This document shows, in pieces, positions 26,737-33,663 of a stretch of DNA of 33,663 bases. The DNA is taken from assembly GCF_022832435.1 (NCBI RefSeq), contig NZ_JALHLF010000024.1, positions 12,587 through 46,249 of the forward strand, read 5' to 3'. The stretch is from Novosphingobium organovorum (lineage in GTDB: Bacteria > Pseudomonadota > Alphaproteobacteria > Sphingomonadales > Sphingomonadaceae). The notes under the pieces are model-generated. The model was not told the DNA's origin. It searched no databases and saw only the letters and a program-made list of their open reading frames with translations. Position numbers and translations under genes: made by a program. How positions within the stretch are numbered: position 1 is the first letter of the stretch; every line of letters starts with the position of its first letter.

Positions 26737-28053
26737 ATGACGATTGCCAAGATGAGGCGTCCTGAAACCTCAATCCCGCTGCCGCCAGCCGATGCGCCCG
26801 ATTGGCCGCGTCCGCGCACGGGATGGCTGAGGCTGCGGCCTCAGTTCCTGTTGCTCGCCGGGTTCCTGCTCGGCGGCGGCGGGGGCATCGCGGTAAAGAT
26901 CCTGGCCCCCGACAACACCCTTACCCCGCAAGTGCTGACCTGGTTCGTGCGCCCGGTCGAACAGATCTTCCTGGGCGCGCTGTTCCTGCTGATCGCGCCC
27001 TTGCTGGTCTCGGCGATCGTGAGCGGGGCATCGCGCCTGCGCGAAAGCGCCGGGATGCCCGACCTGCTGGCCACCACACTGGCCTACATGCTCGCGGTCT
27101 CGGCCTCGGCCGCGCTGATCGGGCTGGCGATGGCCAACCTGTTCCGTCCGGGCGACGGTATTCCGCCCGACGTGGGCCGCCAGCTGCTTTCGATGCACGT
27201 ACCGCACATCGCCTACAACTTGCGCAGTCTGGCGCCCAACCTGCGGTCGGCGAACGGGGTGGTGTTCGCGGTCATCGTCGCCTCGTTCGTGATCGCCGCG
27301 CTCATTCCGGTGCTGCGCAAGGGCAAAGGCGCGCTGTTCGTGGCGACCTGCGACAAGGTTTTCGCGATCGGCATGAAGGTCCTGTCGATCGTCACCCTGT
27401 TCGCCCCGCTCGCGGTGGGGTGCTTCATGTTCGACATGATGGTGATGTTCGGCTGGCACCTGCTGCTGTACCTCAGCGCCTATATACTGGTGGTGCTGGC
27501 CGCGCTGGCGCTGCAGATCGTCATCACCTTCTTCATCGTGGTGTGGATGCGCGGCGATCTCAGCCCCACGGTGTTCCTCCACGCCGTGCAGGAGGCCGCG
27601 CTGATCGCCTTTTGCACCTCGTCCTCGAACGCCACCCTGCCCACCGCGCTCAAGGTGGCCGAGAACGACCTGCACCTGCCCGACCGTATCGCCCGTCCAA
27701 TCCTGGGCATGGGCACCGTCGCCAACCAGAGCGGGACGACGATCTACATCACCGTCTCGTTCCTGTTCATCGGCCAGTTCTTCGGCATGGACACCGCGCT
27801 CGACCGGCAGGCGATGGTCTTTGCCATCGCCACGCTCGCCGGCATGGGCACGGTCGGTGTTCCCGCAGGCGGCCTGCCCGCGCTCGCCACCGTGCTCGCG
27901 CTGACCGGCGTGCCGCCCGAAGGCATCGGGCTGGTGGTAGGCGTCGACCGGCTGCTTGACATGTTCCGCACTCTGGTCAACGTCGTCGGCGACCTGGCGA
28001 TCACGGTCGCCATCAGCCGCGAACCGTTGGCTCGTCAGCCACTACGCCAATGA
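26737..28053 (+). CDS. DAACS dicarboxylate/amino acid:cation symporter, divergent type
   Basis: A 438-residue inner-membrane symporter of the DAACS (GltP/DctA/GltPh) family. It has the Ser-rich hairpin CTSSSNATLPTALKVAE near residue 293 and the TM8 signature DRLLDMFRTLVNVVGD at 404-419, with the substrate-binding Arg411-Thr412-Asn415. The TM7 motif is NQSGT at 330-334, where GltPh-like proteins have NMDGT, so the aspartate that helps bind sodium is replaced by serine. Cation coupling may therefore differ. An extended polar N-terminus (about 1-30) is present. ATG 26737 follows CACAGG; ATG 26752 is possible. It lies 96 nt after the kinase gene, with an operator between. Confidence 0.9.
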   Translation: MTIAKMRRPETSIPLPPADAPDWPRPRTGWLRLRPQFLLLAGFLLGGGGGIAVKILAPDNTLTPQVLTWFVRPVEQIFLGALFLLIAPLLVSAIVSGASRLRESAGMPDLLATTLAYMLAVSASAALIGLAMANLFRPGDGIPPDVGRQLLSMHVPHIAYNLRSLAPNLRSANGVVFAVIVASFVIAALIPVLRKGKGALFVATCDKVFAIGMKVLSIVTLFAPLAVGCFMFDMMVMFGWHLLLYLSAYILVVLAALALQIVITFFIVVWMRGDLSPTVFLHAVQEAALIAFCTSSSNATLPTALKVAENDLHLPDRIARPILGMGTVANQSGTTIYITVSFLFIGQFFGMDTALDRQAMVFAIATLAGMGTVGVPAGGLPALATVLALTGVPPEGIGLVVGVDRLLDMFRTLVNVVGDLAITVAISREPLARQPLRQ

Positions 28054-28129
28054 CTTTCCCGCAGCGCCGTGTCCGCGCTGGCTTTTTGCCTGACCGGACC
28101 CATGCGCCCGCCATCGCAGTGAGTACGCC

Positions 28130-29413
28130 ATGAACGGCAAGATGACCCGCAACGTCCTGATCTCGATCATCCTGGCCATCGCGGTCGGGATCGCCGCCCG
28201 CGCCCTGCTGGGGGCCGATACCCCGCAAGCCGCCAAGGCCGCCGAGCTGTTGCACCTGCCGGCCGACATTTTCCTGCATCTCATCAAGATGATCGTCGCG
28301 CCGCTGGTGTTCTCGACGCTGGTCTACGGCATTGCCCACGCGGGCGACAGTTCGGGCCTGGGCCGGATCGGCCTGCGCGCGATGACCTGGTTCCTGACCG
28401 CCAGCCTGATCTCGCTCTCGATCGGCCTGGTCATGGTCAACCTGTTCAAGCCGGGCCTCGGGCTCAACCTGCAGCTGCACAACACCGCGAGCGGGATCGA
28501 TCCCAACGCGCTGAGCTTCAGCGGTTTCGTGCTCCACGTCTTCCCCATCTCGATGACCGACGCGATGGCGCGCAACGAGATCCTCCAGATCGTCGTCTTC
28601 TCGCTGTTCCTGGGCTTCGGGCTGTGCGCCATCGGCGAAAAGGGCAAGCCGATCGTGATCTTCGTCGAAGCGATGGTCGCGCTCATGCTCAAGGTGACCG
28701 GCTATGTCATGGCGATCGCGCCGCTCGCGGTCTTCGCCGCGCTGTCGAGCGCGATGATCGAACATGGCGTGGGCATCCTGGCGACGTTCGCCAAGCTGCT
28801 GGGCGAATACTTCCTCTCGCTCGGCCTGCTCTGGGTGATCCTGCTGCTGGCTGGCGCACGCTTCCTGGGCGGGCGCATCAAGGAATTGCTGCGCGCCATG
28901 CGCGAGCCGCTGCTGATCGCCTTCTCGACCGCCTCGTCCGAAGCCGCGCTGCCCAAGCTGATGGAGCAGCTTGACCGCTTCGGCGTGCCGCGCCGGGTCT
29001 ACAGCTTCGTGCTGCCGCTCGGCTACAGCTTCAACCTCGACGGTTCGATGATGTCGGCGACCTTCACCACGCTGTTCATCTGCCAGGCCTACGGCATCAC
29101 CGTGCCGCTCGGCACGCAGATCATCATGCTGCTCACGCTCATGGTCACCAGCAAGGGCATCGCGGGCGTGCCGCGCGCCAGCCTCGTCGTCGTCGCCGCC
29201 ACGCTCAGCCAGTTCGGCCTGCCGGTCGAAGGCGTCGCCTTCGTGCTCGCGATCGACCAGTTCATGGACATGGGCCGCACCGCCACCAACATCCTGGGCA
29301 ACGGCATCGCCACCGCGGCGATCGGCACGCTCGAGGATGCGCGCAGCGCCGCGCTCGAAGACGGCAAAGGTACGGACGAAGGACAGACCGAGCCCGCTAC
29401 CGCGCTCGGTTAA
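28130..29413 (+). CDS. DAACS dicarboxylate/amino acid:cation symporter, DctA/GltP-like
   Basis: A 427-residue symporter of the same family as its upstream neighbour but clearly a different subfamily. It has HLIKMIVAPLVFSTLVYGIA, the Ser-rich hairpin FSTASSEAALPKLM, the canonical TM7 NLDGS at 302-306 and the TM8 signature DQFMDMGRTATNILGN at 376-391 with Arg383. Asn391 replaces the aspartate at the end of that motif, as in DctA-type proteins. It should take up an acidic amino acid or C4-dicarboxylate with protons or sodium. It lies 76 nt after the first symporter with no operator copy, so co-transcription is likely. A charged C-terminal tail follows the last helix. Confidence 0.92.
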   Translation: MNGKMTRNVLISIILAIAVGIAARALLGADTPQAAKAAELLHLPADIFLHLIKMIVAPLVFSTLVYGIAHAGDSSGLGRIGLRAMTWFLTASLISLSIGLVMVNLFKPGLGLNLQLHNTASGIDPNALSFSGFVLHVFPISMTDAMARNEILQIVVFSLFLGFGLCAIGEKGKPIVIFVEAMVALMLKVTGYVMAIAPLAVFAALSSAMIEHGVGILATFAKLLGEYFLSLGLLWVILLLAGARFLGGRIKELLRAMREPLLIAFSTASSEAALPKLMEQLDRFGVPRRVYSFVLPLGYSFNLDGSMMSATFTTLFICQAYGITVPLGTQIIMLLTLMVTSKGIAGVPRASLVVVAATLSQFGLPVEGVAFVLAIDQFMDMGRTATNILGNGIATAAIGTLEDARSAALEDGKGTDEGQTEPATALG

Positions 29414-29452
29414 CGTCGGGCCCGCTGTCCGGGGCCGGCGGCGGATAGCGCC

Positions 29453-29920
29453 TCAGGGCTCCAGCGGCGCGATGGCGAGGATCTCGATCGCCTCGCTCCG
29501 GCCTGCGAAATCGACCCGCTCGCCGACTTCGGCCTCCATCATCGCGCGCACCAGGGGCGCCGAAAAGGCCAGGCGATCCGCCGCCGGTTCGGCCTCGTCG
29601 TCGCCCACCACGGCGATCGTGCGCACCTTCCCGTTCAGCCGGAAGGTGACCGCGCAGGCGAAGGCGACGCACGAACCATCGGGGGCATCGACCAGTTGCG
29701 CGCTGGCCAGGCGCGTGCGCCAGTAGCGCAACTCGCGCCGCGCCGCCTTGATCGCCTCCTCGTCATCCAGTGCCGCCAGCGCCGCCTCGAGCTGCCCCAC
29801 CTTCTCGCGCGTGAGCCGCAGCCCGCGCGCGGTGACGAGGTTGGGGCCGGGCGGGATCGGCAGCTCGAACCGGGGTTCCAGATGCTCCTCGTCGCCATCG
29901 CGGCGGAAGGCTACACTCAT
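29453..29920 (-). CDS. GreA/GreB family transcription elongation factor-like protein
   Basis: A 155-residue protein similar to a GreA/GreB-like family common in sphingomonads. The N-terminal 40 residues (FELPIPPGPNLVTARGLRL) are not Gre-like. An alpha-helical stretch (about 40-75, VGQLEAALAALDDEEAIKAA) may be a short coiled coil, and the C-terminal GreA/GreB FKBP-like domain (about 85-152) has VTFRLNGKVRTIAVVGDDEA and APLVRAMMEAEVGERV. Such proteins bind RNA polymerase; the coil seems too short to be sure of transcript-cleavage activity. The ATG at 29920 follows AGGACGAGA. It is convergent with the second symporter. Confidence 0.82.
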   Translation of the reverse strand: MSVAFRRDGDEEHLEPRFELPIPPGPNLVTARGLRLTREKVGQLEAALAALDDEEAIKAARRELRYWRTRLASAQLVDAPDGSCVAFACAVTFRLNGKVRTIAVVGDDEAEPAADRLAFSAPLVRAMMEAEVGERVDFAGRSEAIEILAIAPLEP

Positions 29921-30061
29921 CGTCGTGTCTCGTCCTGCAAAATTCGGCCCGCCAAAATCGGCCATTGCCCGGCAAACGGCAAGCCGCCTTGCGCACAAGC
30001 CTGTGGGACACCGCCGCCCCGCTCTGGACGCGGCCGGGCGCCCCCGCCTAACCGCGCGGCC

Positions 30062-30262
30062 ATGAGTATCATTGCCACGATCATGAATTCGACCACCGGC
30101 CTTGCCATCCAGAAGATGAAGTTCGAACGGATGCCCAAGCCCTGGGTGACCTTCCACCTCGAAACCGGCGAGCAGGTCACCGCAGACCGCGTGAACGTCG
30201 GCAAGCCCGCGCCGGGCAAGTTCATCACGCCGGTGGAAGTCTGGGTTACGCCGAAGGGCTAA
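30062..30262 (+). CDS. Small conserved-looking protein, unknown function
   Basis: A 66-residue soluble protein (MSIIATIMNSTTGLAIQKMK, ..., PAPGKFITPVEVWVTPKG). The regular hydrophobic/polar alternation suggests a small beta-rich fold. I do not recognise a named family. Codon use is normal for the genome. It is divergent from the Gre-like gene and ends at a strong hairpin terminator, which supports it being a real gene. No clear Shine-Dalgarno is visible before the ATG. Confidence 0.65.
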   Translation: MSIIATIMNSTTGLAIQKMKFERMPKPWVTFHLETGEQVTADRVNVGKPAPGKFITPVEVWVTPKG

Positions 30263-30270
30263 GCAAAGGA

Positions 30271-30298
30271 CCCAAGGGGTTCCCCCCCTTGGGTATTT
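30271..30298. terminator. Bidirectional hairpin terminator
   Basis: CCCAAGGGG (30271-30279) pairs perfectly with CCCCTTGGG (30284-30292) across TTCC and is followed by TATTTC. It lies between the small protein gene and the convergent nicotinamidase-like gene. The core matches the first hairpin of elements A and B. Confidence 0.88.
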
Positions 30299-30299
30299 C

Positions 30300-30899
30300 T
30301 CATTCCACGACGACCGCCGCGCCCGCGAAATCATCCGCCACCACGGTCTCGATCTGGCGCGCGATGCCCCGTGTCAGCGCGGCGGGCACGGTCACCGCAA
30401 AGCCGCGCGCGACCAGCCCGTCGACCGCCCAGCGCACGCAGTAATCGGCCGCGACGCCGATCACCGTCACCTCGGTAACGCCCCGCAGCCTGAGCGCCTC
30501 GAAGAAGGCCTCGCGCGGGACCGGCGCCCCACCCTTGGCCCCACCCGGGCGCGCGTCCTCGATCATCAGGCCGCTCTCCTCCCACATGTCGAACACCCCC
30601 TTCTCGATCCGCCAGGCGGGAATGGCGGGATCGAGCAGCGCGACGTCGAGCTGGTTCGCCCAGCCCGCGCTGGCGTGGACGCAGTGGATGGGAAAGGCCT
30701 CAGCCTCGCTCGATCCGGCGTAGACATCGGGGTAATGGGTGTCGAAGGTAAACAGCACGCCGGCCGTAGCGGCGGGCTCGAGCCCGGCGAGCCAGTCGCG
30801 CATCGGCCCGGTGAGCGCCTCGGCACCCGCGACGTAGAGCGCGCCATCGGGGAGCATGAAGTCGCCCTGGGTATCCACCACGATCACGAAGCGCTGCAT
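30300..30899 (-). CDS. pncA: Nicotinamidase-like cysteine hydrolase (isochorismatase superfamily)
   Basis: A 199-residue hydrolase. The catalytic triad Asp9 (VDTQGDF), Lys100 (RIEKGVFD) and Cys154 (AADYCVRWA) is present, with putative metal ligands Asp53, His55 (TFDTHYP) and His72 (FPIHCVH). These are the nicotinamidase features; the reaction would be nicotinamide to nicotinate plus ammonia. The divergent neighbour pncB uses nicotinate, which supports the assignment to NAD salvage. Other amidases of the superfamily cannot be ruled out from sequence alone. The ATG at 30899 follows GAAGAGG. Confidence 0.85.
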   Translation of the reverse strand: MQRFVIVVDTQGDFMLPDGALYVAGAEALTGPMRDWLAGLEPAATAGVLFTFDTHYPDVYAGSSEAEAFPIHCVHASAGWANQLDVALLDPAIPAWRIEKGVFDMWEESGLMIEDARPGGAKGGAPVPREAFFEALRLRGVTEVTVIGVAADYCVRWAVDGLVARGFAVTVPAALTRGIARQIETVVADDFAGAAVVVE

Positions 30900-30997
30900 C
30901 GAAAACCTCTTCTCAATAGGACGGGCACGGACCCGCGGCCAGCGCCTCTCCTACACCGCGCGTACCGCAAAACGCGAGGGCGCGATGCAGCCAAGTC

Positions 30998-31028
30998 ATG
31001 ACACGCGCGGTTTCTTCGCGCGCATAAT
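30998..31028 (+). promoter_or_regulatory. Probable pncB promoter with inverted repeat in the spacer
   Basis: ATGACA (30998-31003) and CATAAT (31023-31028) fit -35 and -10 boxes with a 19-nt spacer. The spacer consists of CGCGCG-GTTTCTT-CGCGCG, an inverted repeat. The transcript would start about 10 nt before the pncB ATG, which fits the lack of a Shine-Dalgarno. Confidence 0.4.
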
Positions 31029-31045
31029 CGTCTAAAGCTTGCCGC

Positions 31046-32350
31046 ATGACGGTCACCAACATCGCCCAGCGCGCCTACGATCACAACTTCCGGCTCGATC
31101 CGATTGTCCGCAGTCTGCTCGACACCGACTTCTACAAACTGCTCATGCTGCAGATGATCGAGCACACCCATCCCGACGTGCAGGCGACTTTCTCGCTCAT
31201 CAACCGGTCGACCTCGGTGCGGCTTGCCGACATCATCGACGAGGATGAACTGCGCGCCCAGCTCGACTATGCGCGTTCGGTGCGTTTCACCAAGAAGGAG
31301 CTGATCTGGCTCGCGGGCAACAGCTTCTACGGCAAGACGCAAATGTTCAGCCCCGACTTCATCGGCTGGCTGGCGAACTTCCAGCTCCCGCCCTACCACC
31401 TGCACAAGGTCGATGGGCAGTACGAACTGACCTTCGAAGGCCCCTGGACCCACACCATGATGTGGGAAATTCCCGCGCTCGCGATCGTCAACGAACTGCG
31501 CGCGCGCGCAGCGATGCAGGGGCGCGGCAAGTTCGCGCTCGACATCCTCTACGCCCGCGCAAAGGCCAAGCTGTGGGACAAGGTGGAACGGCTGCGCCAG
31601 TTGCCCGACCTCGTCCTGTCCGACTTCGGCACGCGGCGGCGCCACGGCTTCCTGTGGCAGCGCTGGTGCGTCGAGGCGCTCAAGGAAGGGCTCGGCAATC
31701 GCTTCATCGGCACCTCGAACGTGCTGCTGGCGATGGACGCCGACCTCGAAGCGATCGGCACCAACGCACACGAGCTGCCGATGGTCGCCGCCGCGCTCGC
31801 CACCAGCGACGAGGAACTGGCGCACGCGCCCTACCGCGTGCTCGAGGAATGGCAGCAGCACTACAACGGCAACCTGCTGATCGCGCTGCCCGACGCCTTC
31901 GGGACCACCGCCTTCCTCAAGCGCGCACCGGCCTGGCTGGCGGGCTGGACCGGCTTTCGCCCCGACAGCGCGCCGCCCATTCCGGGTGGCGAGCAGATCA
32001 TCCGCTGGTGGCAGGAACAGGGTGTCGACCCGCGCGAGAAGCTGCTGATCTTCTCCGACGGGATGGACATCGACACGATCGAGGAAACTTACCGCCACTT
32101 TCACGGCCGGGTGCGCATGAGTTTTGGCTGGGGCACCAACCTCACCAACGATTTTCGCGGCTGCGATCCCGACGGTGCGCCCGATCTCGAACCGATCTCG
32201 CTGGTGTGCAAGGTCACCAGCGCCAACGGGCGGCCCGCGGTCAAGCTCTCGGACAACCCGGCCAAGGCGACCGGGCGGCCCGAGGAGATCGCGCGTTACC
32301 TGCGCGTGTTCGGCGATCATGACCGGGTGGCCGCCGAACTGAGCGTGTAA
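31046..32350 (+). CDS. pncB: Nicotinate phosphoribosyltransferase
   Basis: This 434-residue enzyme makes nicotinate mononucleotide from nicotinate and PRPP with ATP hydrolysis, the committed step of the Preiss-Handler NAD salvage route. Recognisable are [63 protein letters not shown], the [13 protein letters not shown] phosphate-loop region and [10 protein letters not shown] near the C-terminus. The length is normal for PncB. No Shine-Dalgarno precedes the ATG. It is divergent from the nicotinamidase-like gene across 146 nt, and convergent with the amidohydrolase gene. Confidence 0.96.
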   Translation: MTVTNIAQRAYDHNFRLDPIVRSLLDTDFYKLLMLQMIEHTHPDVQATFSLINRSTSVRLADIIDEDELRAQLDYARSVRFTKKELIWLAGNSFYGKTQMFSPDFIGWLANFQLPPYHLHKVDGQYELTFEGPWTHTMMWEIPALAIVNELRARAAMQGRGKFALDILYARAKAKLWDKVERLRQLPDLVLSDFGTRRRHGFLWQRWCVEALKEGLGNRFIGTSNVLLAMDADLEAIGTNAHELPMVAAALATSDEELAHAPYRVLEEWQQHYNGNLLIALPDAFGTTAFLKRAPAWLAGWTGFRPDSAPPIPGGEQIIRWWQEQGVDPREKLLIFSDGMDIDTIEETYRHFHGRVRMSFGWGTNLTNDFRGCDPDGAPDLEPISLVCKVTSANGRPAVKLSDNPAKATGRPEEIARYLRVFGDHDRVAAELSV

Positions 32351-32382
32351 CCGCGCTCGCCCGAAGAAGAAGGCCGGGGCGG

Positions 32383-33357
32383 TCAGGCGGGGCACAGGCG
32401 CTCCCAGTTGGCGTGCGCGAAACCGGCCAGCGCCGCGCCCTCCAGCCCGCAGGTCTCGAGAAACCGACGCGCCTCGCGGCCTGCGCGGTACTGGTAGGGA
32501 TAGTCGGTCGAGAACAGCAGCCGGTCGGTCCCCACCACCCGCGCCGCGCGGGCGAGGTATTCGGGCCAGAACATCCCGCTCGCGGTGACGTAAAGGTTTT
32601 CGCGCAGGTAATGCGCGACGGGGTGGTCGAGCCCGCTGAAGCGGTCGAGCACCGCCAGCCGCTCGGCATAGAACAGCACCAGCTCGCCCCAATGCCCCAG
32701 GATCACCTGAAGGCGCGGCAAACGGTCGAACAGCCCCGACAGCACCAGCCGCACGAACTGGAGCCCCGCCTCGTAGTGCCAGCCAAGCCCCGCCGTCGCC
32801 AGCACCGCGTCGAGCGTGGGGTTGAACCCGGCATAGCAGGCCTCGCGCACCGCGACGGGCGGTGTGCGCGGGTGGATCAGGACCGGCGCGCCGAGCGCCT
32901 CGGCCCGGTCCCAGATCGGTGCAAAGAACGGCGCGTCGAGCGAATGCGCCCCCACTCGCCCGCACAGCATCGTACCCTTGAAGCCCAGTTCGCGCACACA
33001 GCGCTCCAACTCGCGCGCGGCGGCCTCGGGCTGGCTCACGGGGAGCGTGGCGAAGGCCTGAAAGCGCGTGGGATGGCGCGCCACCGCCTCGGCCAGCGCG
33101 TCGTTGATGCGCTGCGCCAGCCCGACGCTCGTTGGCCCCAGATCGTGCAGCGCGGGGGTGGTGAGCGAAAGCACCTGCGTATCGAGCCCGGTCTCGTCCA
33201 TCAGGGCCAGCCGGTCGTCCGCCAGATCGGCCAGACGCGCGCCGATCGCGCCCTGGTGGTAGGCAACGCTCGGATCGCGCGCCTCGAGCGCCACGGCGTG
33301 CCAGGCCTGCGCGACGTCGGGGGTCAGGAAATGCTCTTCGATGCCGATCAGTTTCAT
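32383..33357 (-). CDS. Amidohydrolase-2 family metal-dependent hydrolase/decarboxylase
   Basis: A 324-residue TIM-barrel protein of the amidohydrolase-2 (ACMSD, gamma-resorcylate and 5-carboxyvanillate decarboxylase) group. Likely metal ligands are Glu7/His9 in GIEEHFLTP, His162 in VLIHPRTPP, His222 in ILGHWGE and Asp285 in LFSTDYPYQ. Sphingomonads use such enzymes to decarboxylate aromatic acids, so this is a plausible role; a lactonase or simple hydrolase is also possible. ATG 33357-33355 is chosen because the family begins at MKLIGIEEHF; an upstream in-frame start would add 20 residues without similarity. A LysR gene is divergent. Confidence 0.86.
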   Translation of the reverse strand: MKLIGIEEHFLTPDVAQAWHAVALEARDPSVAYHQGAIGARLADLADDRLALMDETGLDTQVLSLTTPALHDLGPTSVGLAQRINDALAEAVARHPTRFQAFATLPVSQPEAAARELERCVRELGFKGTMLCGRVGAHSLDAPFFAPIWDRAEALGAPVLIHPRTPPVAVREACYAGFNPTLDAVLATAGLGWHYEAGLQFVRLVLSGLFDRLPRLQVILGHWGELVLFYAERLAVLDRFSGLDHPVAHYLRENLYVTASGMFWPEYLARAARVVGTDRLLFSTDYPYQYRAGREARRFLETCGLEGAALAGFAHANWERLCPA

Positions 33358-33436
33358 GGTGGGGCTTCCGTCTGCAAGAACGAATGGACGGCCCCCGAAT
33401 GCCCGCGCGCCGGACAAGGCGCCAGACGCATGGCCT

Positions 33437-33451
33437 GCAACTATAGGTTGC
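33437..33451. promoter_or_regulatory. Palindrome in the amidohydrolase/lysR spacer
   Basis: GCAAC-TATAG-GTTGC is a perfect 5-bp inverted repeat with an AT-rich centre, within the 140-nt divergent spacer. It could be the binding site of the LysR-type regulator, but it does not give an exact T-N11-A pattern. Confidence 0.4.
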
Positions 33452-33497
33452 GCCCAACGCCTTGTCAGCGCTGCGGGGCTGGCGTAGCCCTGCGGGC

Positions 33498-33663
33498 ATG
33501 GCCCCGATCGATCTCAACCTGCTGCCCGCGCTCGACGCGCTGCTCACCGAAGGCAGCGTGACCGGCGCGGCACGGCGACTGGGGCTGAGCACGTCGACGA
33601 TGAGCCGCACGCTCGCCCGCCTTCGCGCGGCGACCGGCGATCCGCTGCTGGTGCGCGCCGGGC
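33498..33663 (+). CDS. LysR-family transcriptional regulator, partial (N-terminus only)
   Basis: The first 55 residues are visible; the rest lies beyond the window. They form the LysR-type winged [23 protein letters not shown], then [20 protein letters not shown] and a start of the wing (PLLVRAG). It is divergent from the amidohydrolase gene, the usual arrangement for a LysR regulator and its target. No clear Shine-Dalgarno is seen before the ATG. Confidence 0.88.
   Translation, partial: MAPIDLNLLPALDALLTEGSVTGAARRLGLSTSTMSRTLARLRAATGDPLLVRAG

Noticed and set aside
30884..33610. A 908-codon minus-strand frame spanning pncB and the amidohydrolase
   Set aside because: It runs across two real genes in other frames and its composition is not protein-like.

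Overview
The window is GC-rich chromosomal DNA of an alphaproteobacterium. It most resembles a sphingomonad (Novosphingobium/Sphingobium-like). The basis is recognition of typical sphingomonad proteins (a DUF2141 secreted protein, a heparinase-fold protein next to rpe and purH, a GreA/GreB-like factor), a large TonB-dependent receptor, and an Mrp antiporter with fused A and B subunits. No rRNA, tRNA, CRISPR array, transposase or integrase was seen.

Layout. 1-6.2 kb: a partial DUF2141 gene (-), then rpe, a heparinase II/III-fold protein, purH, two tiny membrane or secreted proteins and a Fur/Zur-type regulator (all +), ending in a hairpin terminator. 6.2-10.2 kb: a GNAT acetyltransferase (-), then dxs overlapping a KgtP-like MFS transporter (+). 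10.2-16.6 kb: a complex inverted-repeat element, then a six-gene mrp operon (AB fusion, C, D, E, F, G) with overlapping or tightly spaced genes. 16.7-18.9 kb: a 75-residue LuxR-type HTH protein (-) divergent, across a 562-nt AT-richer spacer, from two exported Ser/Gly/Asn/Gln-rich proteins of unknown function.

19.0-29.4 kb is the most interesting region. It is a divergent cluster of seven genes. Leftwards run a TonB-dependent receptor, a TauE/SafE permease and a PLP aminotransferase with a twin-arginine export signal. Rightwards run a TctD-like response regulator, a TctE-like histidine kinase and two different DAACS-family (GltP/DctA-like) symporters. Three near-identical direct-repeat operators of the form RTGACAG-N4-STGACAG lie ahead of the receptor, the regulator and the first symporter, each in the same orientation relative to its gene. 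I infer a single self-controlled system in which an amino compound enters the periplasm through the receptor, is transaminated there by the exported aminotransferase, and acidic products or co-substrates are taken up by the symporters. The substrate is unknown, and I do not recognise this set as a described system.

29.4-33.7 kb: a GreA/GreB-family factor (-), a small conserved-looking protein (+), a nicotinamidase-like hydrolase (-) divergent from pncB (+), both in NAD salvage, then a metal-dependent amidohydrolase/decarboxylase (-) divergent from a LysR regulator (+) cut by the window end. Several terminators share a CAAGGGG...CCCCTTG core.
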